A stretch of DNA of 64,000 nt from Diplonema papillatum. Its lineage: Eukaryota; Euglenozoa; Diplonemea; Diplonemida; Diplonemidae. This document shows, in pieces, positions 50,823 through 60,807 of this stretch (its first letter is position 1; every line of letters begins with the position of its first letter). A program made the position numbers and the translations under genes. The stretch is taken from positions 1 to 64,000 of the forward strand of contig JAPJBO010000917.1 of assembly GCA_030068145.1 (NCBI GenBank), given 5' to 3'. The notes below the pieces were generated by a model. That model made no database searches, was not told the origin of the DNA, and saw only the letters and a list, made by a program, of their open reading frames with translations.

Positions 50823-50943
50823 TTTTGTTTGTGCATGACGGTTGATCGTTTTCCCACTTGTTGTTACCCTGTTTCATTTCAGGTTCAGGGAATCCTGATC
50901 ACCAAACCACGCTGCCTACGTTTTTAAGCTTTCACAACACATT
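50823..50943. repeat. ~105-bp dispersed repeat, copy 2
   Basis: Matches 46423-46526 (GGTTGATCGTTTTCC, TACCCTGTTTCATTT, CACGCTGCCTACGT) with several substitutions and small indels. Confidence 0.8.
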
Positions 50944-51024
50944 CTAGGGCAACCCGCAAGTGGTTACTGGTAGTACGAAAAATGGTTTTCGGAAAAGTGA
51001 CTTGTACCGCTTGACCGGCTAACT

Positions 51025-52855
51025 GCACACACGGTTGCACACAGTGTGGCAGGCAGCCACTGGTGGCTGGTGGCTGCCACCAGCCACCAGTGGCTGAGCC
51101 ACCAGTGGCTCCCAGTGGCTGGAAAAAAAAATTCAGATTTCACCACTCAAAAACCTCAAAAAAACAAAAAAAAAGTGTTGAAACCGTATTTTGGGCACCG
51201 ATCTCGGTTTTTTGAGCAGAAATTTTTTGAGTTGGACCCCCCCCCCAGGCCGGGCCCAGCTCCACCACGGAGTCTGGTTACGCCTGTGGGCCTGATTCTG
51301 GCTCCTGGAAGCCGGTCCACAGTTCCAGACCTCTTTTGACGAGTTTTTGCTCGAGAGCAGCTCCGATGAAAAGATCTGCGAAAATGGACTCAAGGACGAA
51401 ATGATTTGAACGTGGCAGTGTTCGGGATGTGGACACACGTGGAAATGGAAATCGTGGAAACGGAAATAAATAAAAAATTCAAAAATTTCACCAGAGTCAA
51501 TTCCCGCAGGTGGGGGGTTTCTCCGGTTTTTCTCCAGAGTCAATGCCCGCAGGTCCGGTTTTTCACCTTTTACATCCGACGAGGGAACATAATTGCGCCG
51601 GTAGTTTCGACCTTTTTGGCTTGGGTCTATGGTGCAGAGTTTTGGTTCGCTTTTCCTTGGGTTTGTGATCACGGATGGACTACAGATAGCCTGGTGCTCT
51701 GCATCTTGTTCGGCCCATACTATTGGTCCCCGGGCCTATCTTTCACGGATCTCTTCATCGGAGCTTAAAGAGAGCGAAATTTTGTCGAAGAAGTGCTGTG
51801 TCGTGTACCAGCGAAGAAATTTCACTAACCAGGGAATGTTCCCAATGAAAACCTACTACCAGGTTTTCCGCGCCCGGTGCTCTGCATCTCGCAAGGTACC
51901 ACGAACCACGCGCTTACTCTCAGGCCCCCGAGCCTATTTTTCACGGGTCTCTTCATCGGAGCTGAAAGCGAGCAAAAAATCGTCGAAAAAGGTCTGCTGC
52001 GTGAAAATGTTACCAACCAGGGGATCGATTCCCGTTCTTCCCAACGGTAACCTGGTGGTTTCCACGCCCGGTGCTCTGCACCTTGTAAGGACCCACGAAC
52101 CACGCGAATGCCTCTTGGTCTTCGGGTCCATTCTTCACGGATCTCTTCATCGGAGCTGAAATTGAGCAAAAACTCGTCGAAAAAGGTCTGCTACGTGGAC
52201 CAGCGGGAAAATGTTACCAGCCAGGGGATCGATTCCCGTTCTTCCCAACGGTAACCTGGTGGCTTCCACGCCCGGTGCACTGCGCCTTGTAAGGACCCAC
52301 GAACCACGCACATACTTTTTGGTCTTCGGGTCCATTTTTCACGGATCTCTTCATCGGAGCTGAAAGGGAGCAAAAAATTCGTCGAAAATGGTCTGCTTCG
52401 TGGACCAGCGGGAAAATGTTACCAACCAGGGGATCGATTCCTGTAGTAGGCAGTTTCCTGGTGGCTTCCCCGCCCGGTGTCCTGCAGTATGCAAATACCC
52501 ACGAACCAAGCCCGTAATTGTTGGTCCCCCGGTCTATTTTGCGCTGTTCTCTTCATCGGAGCTGATCTCGAGCAAAAATTCGTCGAAAAAGGTCTGGTAC
52601 TGTGGACCGGCTTCCAGGAGCCAGGATCAGGCCCACAGGCGTACTTCAGGAGCAACCAGACAGTGGGGGAGCTGGGGGGGGGGGGGTTCAACTCAAAAAA
52701 GATTTGCTCGAAAAATCGAGATCGGAGCCCAAAATATGGTTTCAACACTTTTTTTGAGGTTTTTTGAGGTTTTTGAGTGGTGAAATCTGATTTTTTTTTT
52801 CCAGCCACTGGGAGCCACTGGTGGCTGGTGGCTTCCTCCCACACTGTTGCACACA
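51025..52855. mobile_element. Foldback element with ~320-bp inverted repeats and tandem interior
   Basis: The left arm (about 51025-51375) and right arm (about 52560-52855) are inverted copies. Near the tips are GCCACTGGTGGCTGGTGGC blocks, then GGAAAAAAA..CAGATTTCACCACTC, then GTTGAAACCRTATTTTGGGC, a G/C run, and TGTGGACCGGCTTCCAGGAG. Between the arms lie five copies of a ~200-bp module. No transposase is present. Target-site duplication is not obvious, because the outermost bases (TTGCACACAGTGTGG / CCACACTGTTGCACAC) are imperfect. Confidence 0.8.
51748..52560. repeat. Five tandem copies of the ~200-bp module
   Basis: GATCTCTTCATCGGAGCTGA or a close variant occurs at about 51748, 51946, 52140, 52344 and 52546. 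An inverted partial copy lies in the left arm near 51361. Unit order is the same as at 21511-22160: GGTCTGCT..GTGGACCAGCGGG, then GGGGATCGATTCC, CCTGGTGG, and ACCACGCAC. Confidence 0.85.
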
Positions 52856-53424
52856 ACAGTAGAAAAGGTATCAAGATGAAGGTCACACGCCACAATACTC
52901 TTTTGCGCTGCGCAAGTCACCAAGGCGGCCAGACGTGCCTCCGCTGCATGGGCATCGGCGGCCAGAGAGGAAGATGAGAGAAGGAAAATCACATCGGAAA
53001 TGCACACGAAACGCGTTCGCTGAATCGCAACGTCGACCAGCTGGAACCAGACCCTGAGCCGGTTTGTCAGGAGGTGCGGGAGAACGAACGAATTGTCAGT
53101 TTTCCGAGCATCGGAAATGGATAAAAAACTGCCCCAATGGCCGCGAAGCTTGGTAAGTCAGAGAAACCCCTTTTGTGTATCCTCCGGAGCTGCTGCCACA
53201 TTTAGGACATAAACGGGGTCCTGGTGTGCCAGAATGACGTCAACAGAGTCTTCAAATTGTCTCCCCGTGTGTCATAGCTCCAACTACCGTGATTTCTTTA
53301 TTCGGGTGTCGTGGTAGTAACCACCAGAGTACCGTCCTAGGTGGTTGTTGACGCTGCCCTCCCCTCCGGCACCTGTCACTCAGTACTCACGGCTCTGGCT
53401 GAGCCTTTGGCTACGGAAGGTGTT
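52856..53424. other. No gene recognised
   Basis: Unique sequence between the foldback element and the 3' end of the lipase gene. Confidence 0.4.
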
Positions 53425-55764
53425 TCAACGCTTCTGGCAAAGGAACATGGAGCCTGCCTTCGGAGCCGCCGACTCGTTCTTGACGGCCGAATCGCCGCCA
53501 GCCCCTTCAAAAAACGACGCGACGCGGCGGAAGTCGGCCGGGGAAAGGCGGCACTCGCGGTTCATGACGGACCGGGCGAGGGCGAGCATGTTCGCGTAGA
53601 GCCGTGCGGACCTCGATTTGACGATGACTTCGTCTTCGACGCGCGCGATTGCAGCGACGCACTTTTGGCAGATCGGCGCGTTGACGTTGTTGTGCTGCTG
53701 CAGGTACCACGTGTGGTGGGCCAGGCACGGGGGGCAGAAGCACATCCCGCACCTGTGGCACCACCCTCGCTTCTTTCCTTTGCCCGGGATGCCGGAGAAC
53801 GTGCTGGCTTGGCACCCCCGGCACGAAGACGCGGTGTCCGACTTCTCCCAGCGGTCCTCCGGCGTGCCGCACGTGCCGAAGATGTCGTATATCTCCCACG
53901 ACGAGTCGGCGTAACCCGACGTGAAAAAGCACAGCTTGTGGAGCAGAAGTGCGTACGCGTCGGACAGAGGGGACGCCGGGTACAGCGCCCGCAGGTCCTT
54001 TTCCAAATAGCACTGCGGGGCGCTGAACTTGTTCGCGAAGGCTGAGAGCAGCTTGTTCGAGCTCCCGTTCTGGGCGAAGACCTGCTCGGTGGTGCACTCC
54101 CAGAGGAGGTATCCGAGCACGCCGCTGCGCTCGAGCGCCAGGTGCGGGTTGCCGTGCGGGTTTCGGCCTTGCACCGTCGTCTCGGCTATCCGGTTGCCCA
54201 TCGCGTCGACGACCCGAAGCATGTCGCCCTGCTGTTTCAAGCCTTGCAGCATGACAGAGCCGAGGGGAGACAGCGCCGCTTTCCAGTGAGCAATAGCGGA
54301 GCCCTTCGGCATGACTTCGATCGTCAGGTCCGACGACGCGCCGCTGGACCCGATGCTTTCGGCTCGGTTCGCGAAGCAGCTGCCCGGGACGCGGGACACG
54401 AGGCACCAAGGCGTCGACGGAAACTTCGGCGGCACCGCGCTCGGCGGGATCGACGGCGTCATCGAAAACCCGGAAAGCGGCTCGTTTAGCACCCGGGTCG
54501 GGTCGCCGTGCGAACGGGGAGCGTGCATCATCGCCTTCGCGAACTGGATCGGCCGCGAGCAGAGGGAACGCAGAGCCGCCGCGTACTTGAAGACGCCGTG
54601 GTCGTCCAGCGACTTCAACGCGAACACCGCGCGGGCCTCCTCCCTGACCAGCTTCGCCGTCGGCGAAAACGGGTCGATGCTCGGGAAATACTGCAGGAGG
54701 CTGCGGGCTGTCGAGTTGTCGATTTTTCCCGGGACGGGCGGGTGGACGACGCTGCAGTGCGCCTGCAGAAGGTTCGACAGCGTCGGCACCTTCGACTTGA
54801 CCTCGAAGGGGCTGGTCGTGCTGCTTTCGTAGGCGACCGGCAGGCTTTGGAGGAACACGAACGTTCCGAGGGCCTCGTACCCCTTGCGCAGCTTGTCGAA
54901 GGTCGACGAGATTTTGAGCGAGTTCATGCCGGTGGCCTTCATCGCCATCGACGCCAGTTGCTGGACGATGACCCCGCCCATCATCTTCGGCGCCTCCTCG
55001 ATGAGCGCTTGCAGGGCGGAGGGCGGAAGGATGAAGAACCGGGGCACCAGGTCGAAGTTGTGGACGAAGTGCGTCATCCGGACACGGTCCACGCCCTTCG
55101 GATGTACGAAGCCCTCCCGCTTCGTTGCAGCGCGGAACACCAGCGGCGACCCGAAGGTGACGACCTCGATCCCGACCCCTTCGGGCCAAGGCTCGAGAGG
55201 GTCCGCGCTGTCCCTCTCGGCGGAGAACTCGAAGGCGGCGACAGCCGCGTATCCGCCGCCCAGCGAGTGCCCGCAGAACACGATGCGCTTCACGTGCAGC
55301 CACTGCGTCGCGGTGTTGATCACGTTCAGCAACTCCGGCAGCTCGTCTTGAACTCCGCAGAAGAGGCCGGAGTGGACTCTGTTCCCGCGTCTCGACACGA
55401 CGTCGAGAAACGACGCGTCCATCAGCACGTCGACTGCGTTGGTGGTGCCTTTAAAAGCGATGTAGAGCGTGTCCTTCGCATTCAGAGCGCTCGTTTGCTT
55501 CGGGAAGGCGGCGACCCACTGGCATTTGTGCAGGGGCTCGTCGTCGTCGTCCGCGTCGCCTGCCTCGGCCGCGTTGAGCGTCGGCGACAGGCGGCTGCTC
55601 CGCCGCGTGGAGCCGGCGAAGTGCGACATGCGGTAGTTGCCGCCCTGCTGGAACGCGAACACTTCGAAGTCATCGAACTCCTCCCCTTCGTCCGGGTTGT
55701 AGTACACCGACACGCTCAGCTGGCACGCCGTGTTGCACGCGCTGACCTCAACACTGGAAGACAT
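53425..55764 (-). CDS. Class 3 lipase with C-terminal FYVE-type zinc finger
   Basis: 779 codons from the ATG at 55764. Residues ~85-260 form an alpha/beta-hydrolase of the fungal lipase (class 3) type: T-L-Y-I-A-F-K-G-T-T for the oxyanion region, the nucleophile elbow C-G-H-S-L-G-G with S167, and V-V-T-F-G-S-P followed by N-F-D-L-V-P-R, which supplies the probable catalytic Asp. A linker with H-A-P-R-S-H and similar motifs precedes residues 648-702, a FYVE-like finger: C-R-G-C, then R-G-W-C-H-R-C-G-M-C-F-C-P-P-C, then C-Q-K-C. FYVE fingers bind phosphatidylinositol 3-phosphate on endosomes, suggesting a membrane-targeted acylglycerol or phospholipid hydrolase. The full RRHHCR basic motif is reduced, so lipid specificity is uncertain. 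Intact and intronless. Confidence 0.88.
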   Translation of the reverse strand: MSSSVEVSACNTACQLSVSVYYNPDEGEEFDDFEVFAFQQGGNYRMSHFAGSTRRSSRLSPTLNAAEAGDADDDDEPLHKCQWVAAFPKQTSALNAKDTLYIAFKGTTNAVDVLMDASFLDVVSRRGNRVHSGLFCGVQDELPELLNVINTATQWLHVKRIVFCGHSLGGGYAAVAAFEFSAERDSADPLEPWPEGVGIEVVTFGSPLVFRAATKREGFVHPKGVDRVRMTHFVHNFDLVPRFFILPPSALQALIEEAPKMMGGVIVQQLASMAMKATGMNSLKISSTFDKLRKGYEALGTFVFLQSLPVAYESSTTSPFEVKSKVPTLSNLLQAHCSVVHPPVPGKIDNSTARSLLQYFPSIDPFSPTAKLVREEARAVFALKSLDDHGVFKYAAALRSLCSRPIQFAKAMMHAPRSHGDPTRVLNEPLSGFSMTPSIPPSAVPPKFPSTPWCLVSRVPGSCFANRAESIGSSGASSDLTIEVMPKGSAIAHWKAALSPLGSVMLQGLKQQGDMLRVVDAMGNRIAETTVQGRNPHGNPHLALERSGVLGYLLWECTTEQVFAQNGSSNKLLSAFANKFSAPQCYLEKDLRALYPASPLSDAYALLLHKLCFFTSGYADSSWEIYDIFGTCGTPEDRWEKSDTASSCRGCQASTFSGIPGKGKKRGWCHRCGMCFCPPCLAHHTWYLQQHNNVNAPICQKCVAAIARVEDEVIVKSRSARLYANMLALARSVMNRECRLSPADFRRVASFFEGAGGDSAVKNESAAPKAGSMFLCQKR

Positions 55765-55767
55765 CAC

Positions 55768-58073
55768 CCCTAGGCACTCCTAGCAGAGCTTCGGACCCCC
55801 TTCTCTATCTACCGGGACCGTGATTCGCACGCTCCCCCGCCCCCCTCCTCCCGGGGCAAGAAAGACGCGCAAGGCGAGGGTTGACTGGGGGGGGGGGGGG
55901 GGGGGGGGGGCTCTTTTTCTTTTGTGCGGTCGACGATTTACGGCGTTCTGATGTCTGGCGACCTTGTTTTCTTTTCTGGTGGGTCGAAAAAGCGAAGGAG
56001 GGGCGAGCGGGAAAGGGAGTTTTGCTTGTGCGCAGCGGGCTGCCGAATAGGATTTTTGTGCTATTGTTTTCGTCGCTTCTGTTTGCTTTTTTTTTCCTAT
56101 GTTTCCAGAGGGAAAGCTTTCTTCGAGGCTGCTTTTTCTTTTGTGTCTTGTCGACGAGTCAACTGGAGCTGACGTTCGTGCAAACCGTTGGTCGATCGAC
56201 CTTCTTGTTTACGTAAAAAGAGAGGATGAAAGGAAATGCGAGCGGAAGCGAGGGGAACGCCGGCTCAGGCACTTGAAGGCGCGATGCACGCTTTCGCAGA
56301 CGCTGGGGAGGGGTGGGCGGATTGTTCTCGATCGGATCTTTCTTCTGCTCTTCCAAGGCTGCTGTGCTTACTTAAACGACAGTCGTGGTCTGCTTCAACA
56401 GACGCCGCACATGAGATGCAGCTTCGTTCTTCCTTTTATTCGTGTTGCCGACAATCAACCGAGGTTGATGTACAGTCTGGTGTATTTCGACGTTTCTTGC
56501 TGCTATTTTCTTTTTTGTGCCGACGAATCCCGAAAGGCGTCGGTTTGGTGTCTCCTTTTTTTTACACCTGTGTTCGTTAGTGTCATTGTCTCCAACACAA
56601 TGGTAAGGGTGTGCTAGCGAATGACGTTGGTGCGGTCAGTACTGCAATGCGAATCCGACAGTACTCAATCAAAAGCACAATCCTGCCGCTGTGTGCGTGC
56701 CGGTTGATTGATTTCCCTCTTGGTGGGAGTGCCGACCAATCACGAGGCAGCATACGTCTTTCAGCAGGGTCCGAGCTTCACCCAGTGAGGTTCTGGCCGG
56801 GTCAGTCAAACTGAGTTTGGCACACGTGGGGCTTGGCTCCTGTTGCGTAGGACACCCGCGTGATTACGCAAATACCGTTCTTCAGCCACTTGTCTCAAAT
56901 TTCTCAATCCGGAACAAAAAAGCATTGGCGGATAACTAGTCGCCGAATGGAAACGTAGCATTGAGGGAGAATGCAGAGAAAGGGGGAAAGAGCTGGTTAG
57001 CACGACCTCCGACGCCAGCCTGTTGGGGTTCACGGCTTCCGGCGCGGAATGCTGTACACGGTGTGTTCCAGCATTGGGTGGGGAGTTAAACCATGCGGTC
57101 CATTTTGCGGGTGACCCACAAGTCCATTGTAAATCCAGTGGGATCACCTGTTTTTGTGGGTGTCCACTCGACTATGGAATCTGCGGGTGGCAGACTGGGT
57201 TTGCGGGTGTCACACGGGATTCACACTGGATTTGCGGGTGTACCCACACCCGACACTCTGACCGAACAATTAACCCCCCCCCCCCCCCCCCCCCCCACCC
57301 GATGCTGGAGCCACGGTGCAATAGCACGATTTAGAGCCCTTTGCAAAGTACGGGTCCAAGGATGCAGAACAAGGACCAGAAACAGCATTGCACTCTCCGC
57401 CGGAGGTGACACGTGAGTTGCGATACCTACAGTATGCGAAGTCAAATGGCCGCGAACATGCGAGCTCAAAAAGAAGAAACCCCCTCTCCCTGAAAAGGCG
57501 GCCTACTTTCCCAAACGACTTCTCGGAAGAGAAGTCAAAGGAAAGAGGTACACGTGTTGTTATTGCAGATGTAGCGATTGTGACATCAGTGTTTTCAATT
57601 TGTGACTAATGAGCGCTTGTCGGACTCTGGTGACGGCGGTGGACCGGCACACGGTGCGGAAGACTGCTTTTTTTCAAAATCCGTGTGTTAGAGCTAATGA
57701 GCACTTGTCGGACTTTTGACCACACGTCACCAGACGCAGACGTTAAGGAACGCTACTTTAGTCTGGTTCTGACTGATTGAGCACCTGTCAGACTCTCGAT
57801 TCAAGTCTTGCGTGCTGCGGTTGTCAGACAGCACATGTCTTCTCTTCTTGAACAAGCAATAGCTTGAAGAAGTGAGAGAGAGACATGCTAAAATGTAGGG
57901 CCACCTCTCCGGAGAGTTTCTCGGTCTATCTGCAGTCCCTTTGCGGTGAGCGTCACTCAGGTAGCTTCGGCCGTGTATGTGTAGGTTAAGAAATCTAAAG
58001 CGAGTTCCACGTCCGTCGTATGAAGGGTCCGTCCTAACCAAGTTCAGATGAATCGGTCAGAAGAGCAGCGATG
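55768..58073. other. Long intergenic region with homopolymer runs
   Basis: No gene is recognised. It contains a run of 24 G (55887-55910) just upstream of the lipase gene, a run of 23 C (57274-57296), TGCGGGTG repeats near 57180-57240, and three copies of GAGCRCTTGTCGGACT at about 57610, 57698 and 57779. A partial copy of the 105-bp repeat lies near 56694. Confidence 0.5.
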
Positions 58074-58161
58074 CTAAGGAGCGGGTTCCTGCTTACTTCG
58101 TGAGGAGCTGGCGGCTCTCTGTCCGTTGCAAGGATGGTGCTCTGTCTGAACCCTTAGAGTG

Positions 58162-58773
58162 TCAAACGTCATCGAGCAATAGGGCCACGACCGGTTCACT
58201 GCCCACAGGCTGCGTGTTGTACTTCGACTTTGCCGGGAGGAGGAACGCCACGAAGGAGGTTGTAACCCACAGGCCGCCGCAGAGATACACGGAGAAGAAA
58301 GCAATGCCGAATCCCCGCAAGAGCCTGTTCAACTCCTCGTCGTCTGCTCCGCTTGCGTCTGCGCTGCTGGCCCCGCCGACTGAGTCGGCCATGCCTTGGA
58401 TCATCATGTACGCTCCGAATACAGTGAGGAGGGTCACGGCCAAGCTCACAAAGAGACAAACCTTTTTGTCCCGCAGTCTTCTGTAGGAGCAGGTGAAACA
58501 CATTGCGATGGAACTGATCACGCCAAAAACGAGAGTCAGGAGCCAGGCGACCCCGAATCCGCTCATATTTTTGATGACAATTGCCCACGAGCACACGAGG
58601 AACCCGACCGACGAGACTGCCATCAGGAGAAGGCTCGGCAAGAAAAGCGCCCCCCGCAACCTATGCGGCTCCTGCACCGGCACTAGTGGGATGCCAATCA
58701 CGAAGTCGGACTTATCGCTGGCATCATCGCCGCAGCTAGGAGGTGTCTCCACCGCTGCTTCCGGTTCAACCAT
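58162..58773 (-). CDS. Four-transmembrane membrane protein, unknown family
   Basis: 203 codons from ATG (58773). A hydrophilic N terminus of ~40 residues precedes four hydrophobic segments at about 41-67 (L-F-L-P-S-L-L-L-M-A-V), 70-95 (V-A-W-L-L-T-L-V-F-G-V), 103-129 (C-L-F-V-S-L-A-V-T-L-L) and 153-180 (F-F-S-V-Y-L-C-G-G-L-W). A short acidic loop (S-S-A-D-A-S-G-A-D-D-E-E) sits between the third and fourth. The C-terminal tail is short. The topology resembles small tetraspan proteins (MARVEL or tetraspanin size), but the CCG motif is absent. No function can be assigned. The intact frame and clear membrane pattern argue for a real gene. Confidence 0.65.
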   Translation of the reverse strand: MVEPEAAVETPPSCGDDASDKSDFVIGIPLVPVQEPHRLRGALFLPSLLLMAVSSVGFLVCSWAIVIKNMSGFGVAWLLTLVFGVISSIAMCFTCSYRRLRDKKVCLFVSLAVTLLTVFGAYMMIQGMADSVGGASSADASGADDEELNRLLRGFGIAFFSVYLCGGLWVTTSFVAFLLPAKSKYNTQPVGSEPVVALLLDDV

Positions 58774-59024
58774 CGTGTTTCCTTTGAAGAAATGTGAAAA
58801 CGGGTTTTTGCCTAGAGGTGTTTCGTGTTATTCTGCAGATGCTATCTGTGTGTCTATGCTTTCAGTCGTCTTCCAACCATGGTTAAGTGCGCAAAAATGG
58901 TGTCAGCCGAAGCTGGTGAAGCTTCGGCGCCGCCCTCGCTATGTTTGTTGAAAAGAGAAGGGGGGAAAAGGAAGAGGTTCGTGCCCTCGTAGCTCGCCGG
59001 GCCAGCGCTCCAGATAGGACTGGG

Positions 59025-60609
59025 CTAGGTTTTTTGGTGACATGCGGGGTTCTTTGCACAGGTGCGCTCGTGGATTTCGACACCCCGTGCGTTGGCAAGG
59101 ATCCACCGCTCAGTTTTTTCGGTTGCCCCACGATGGGAACAGTCCAGTGGCTGAGCGTTGCCTTGAGATGTCTTATCCTGGTCGGACCATGTCTTCTTCG
59201 TGTCCGGTTTCCCGCTTGGTGGCTGACTGGCTGTTGGACTGGCTGTTGGACTGGCTGTCGGCATGCGGGGACGTTTTCTGCGCGGTGGCGACTCGGGTTG
59301 CGACTGCGATACGCCTTCGAGTACTTCGTTGAAGAAGTTTGACCCGTCTTCAGTAAGATTAGGAGCGGGACCCATGTTCGACGATCGGGCGATAAACCGA
59401 GTCTTTGTGTCGTCGTTCATGTTGCCCTGGACTGGCATGAAGTGCCATTGGGCAATGTGGCCAAGCAGTTGGCAGTGCGAACCGTGTCCCACTTCGCTGC
59501 AATTGTAATCACCCGCGTCTGTGATTTGGAAGATACAGAGTTGGGTGTCTCGCAGGCGCGAGAAACTTTCAAGGGCAAAGTGGTCTCCCCAAGCACTGTT
59601 TCGGAAACCTTCGATGTAGCTTGCTGTAGACCAGCCTTCGCAGAACGGTCGAAGGTAGGTTTGGTTGCTTTCCCAGTAACCCGCTATCTCCTGGCGGAGA
59701 TGTTGCGCTTCTTCTTGTTTGCCATAAGCGAGACTGTGGAAGAGGCAGTTGCCGTCGCCGGGTACTGACCGTGGCTGAAGGTCGATGCTGCAAAGACGTG
59801 TGTACAGTCTCGCTTCGCGTGCAATCATGCCGTTACTGGCCAGCGGACGTACCCATTGAGGGGTTCGTACCTCCTCGTTTTCTGCGAGTGGGAAGAACGT
59901 CGACTTCGAGGTGTGCGTTAGTTCGTCAACAACCGTATCGAGCTTTAGCCTTCTTTTCCGCCCCACGATGGGTTCCTCTCCTGTGAGGGGAAGACCTGCT
60001 TCGTACGCTGCCACGCACGAGTGAAACCACTTTATTAGGTGACGTTGGGAAGGTTCGAGGTTAGGGAGACGCTCCTGTACCCATTGGACGGAGACCTTGA
60101 GAAGTTTGTGCTTCAAGTGGCCTCTCTTGAGGAGAAGAAATGCGTAGTTTTGTTGAAAACTTGACAGTTGGATCTCTCGTAGAGTAGAGTCTGGCCAATT
60201 GTTTGTTAGGGTGAGGCAACGGACTAAGAGGTTCTTGAGGATTGGTGGAGGTACATCGAAGGTTAGGAAGTCATCGATGTAACTCTTCGTGTCGGCGTAC
60301 TGGCGTGCCTTTGCGGGGTCCTCTTTCATCAGCTCATCGACGTACCCGGCTTCAACACTGTAGCAAAATAGGTTGGTCAGGCAGGGGGAGGCGTTAGCCC
60401 CCAAGGGTAGTCCGCAAACCTGCTGGAGGAGCAAAACACTTTGTTCGATGAAGTAGTTGTCCACACACAGGTCTATGAGGGACGCGATTTCGTCGAGTGA
60501 GAAACTCTTCTTTTTGTTCCCTGGTGGATTGAGAGTGATTCCAGAGCAGTTACCAAAAGGGAAGGGAAAGTATGCAAAGAATACTGCAGGGAATATAACT
60601 GACGTTGCT
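59025..60609 (-). CDS. RT-like domain fused to OTU cysteine protease (5' end missing)
   Basis: The frame is open from a stop near 60609 to 59025 with no early ATG, so the 5' part is missing. The first third is reverse-transcriptase-like: S-F-S-L-D-E-I-A-S-L-I, then C-G-L-P-L-G-A-N-A-S-P-C-L-T-N-L-F, and the polymerase motif Y-I-D-D-F at 60281-60270. This is of the type 'GIPMGTN.AP..A.LFLY...YIDDLL' seen in some unclassified eukaryotic elements. The centre is an OTU domain: G-D-G-N-C-L-F-H-S-L (catalytic Cys codon 59745-59747) and W-H-F-M-P-V (His codon 59442-59444). OTU enzymes cleave ubiquitin chains. The tail is Pro/Ser/Thr-rich with T-A-S-P repeats. It probably belongs to a 5'-truncated retroelement and could still be translated. 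Confidence 0.7.
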
Positions 60610-60639
60610 CACAACTGTGGGGAGGAGCGGGGCAATGAA

Positions 60640-60807
60640 TAGAGCCTAGCTTCTCAGTAAGAACCCCAAACAACCCATGGACAGGGTTGCCTACTGGATA
60701 GAACCCCAGCTTCTCAGCAAGAACCCCAAAGATTAGTATGGCGCTTTTTTTGTTTGCGCGTAAGCGGTCCTCACCTGCGGCTCCACCGACTCCTATTGTT
60801 GTAAATT
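60640..60807. repeat. Short repeats between two retroelements
   Basis: AGCTTCTCAGTAAGAACCCCAAA (about 60651-60673) recurs as AGCTTCTCAGCAAGAACCCCAAA (about 60709-60731), a ~58-bp tandem duplication including TAGAACCC/TAGAGCC flanks. Confidence 0.6.

Noticed and set aside
53507-55303. 598-codon minus-strand ORF overlapping the lipase gene in another frame
   Set aside because: It is Arg/Ala/Gly/Pro-rich, has no motif, and follows from the GC-rich third positions of the real lipase frame.
54508-55773. 421-codon plus-strand ORF opposite the lipase gene
   Set aside because: Antisense shadow of a GC-rich gene with no recognisable domain; composition is typical of reverse-strand frames.
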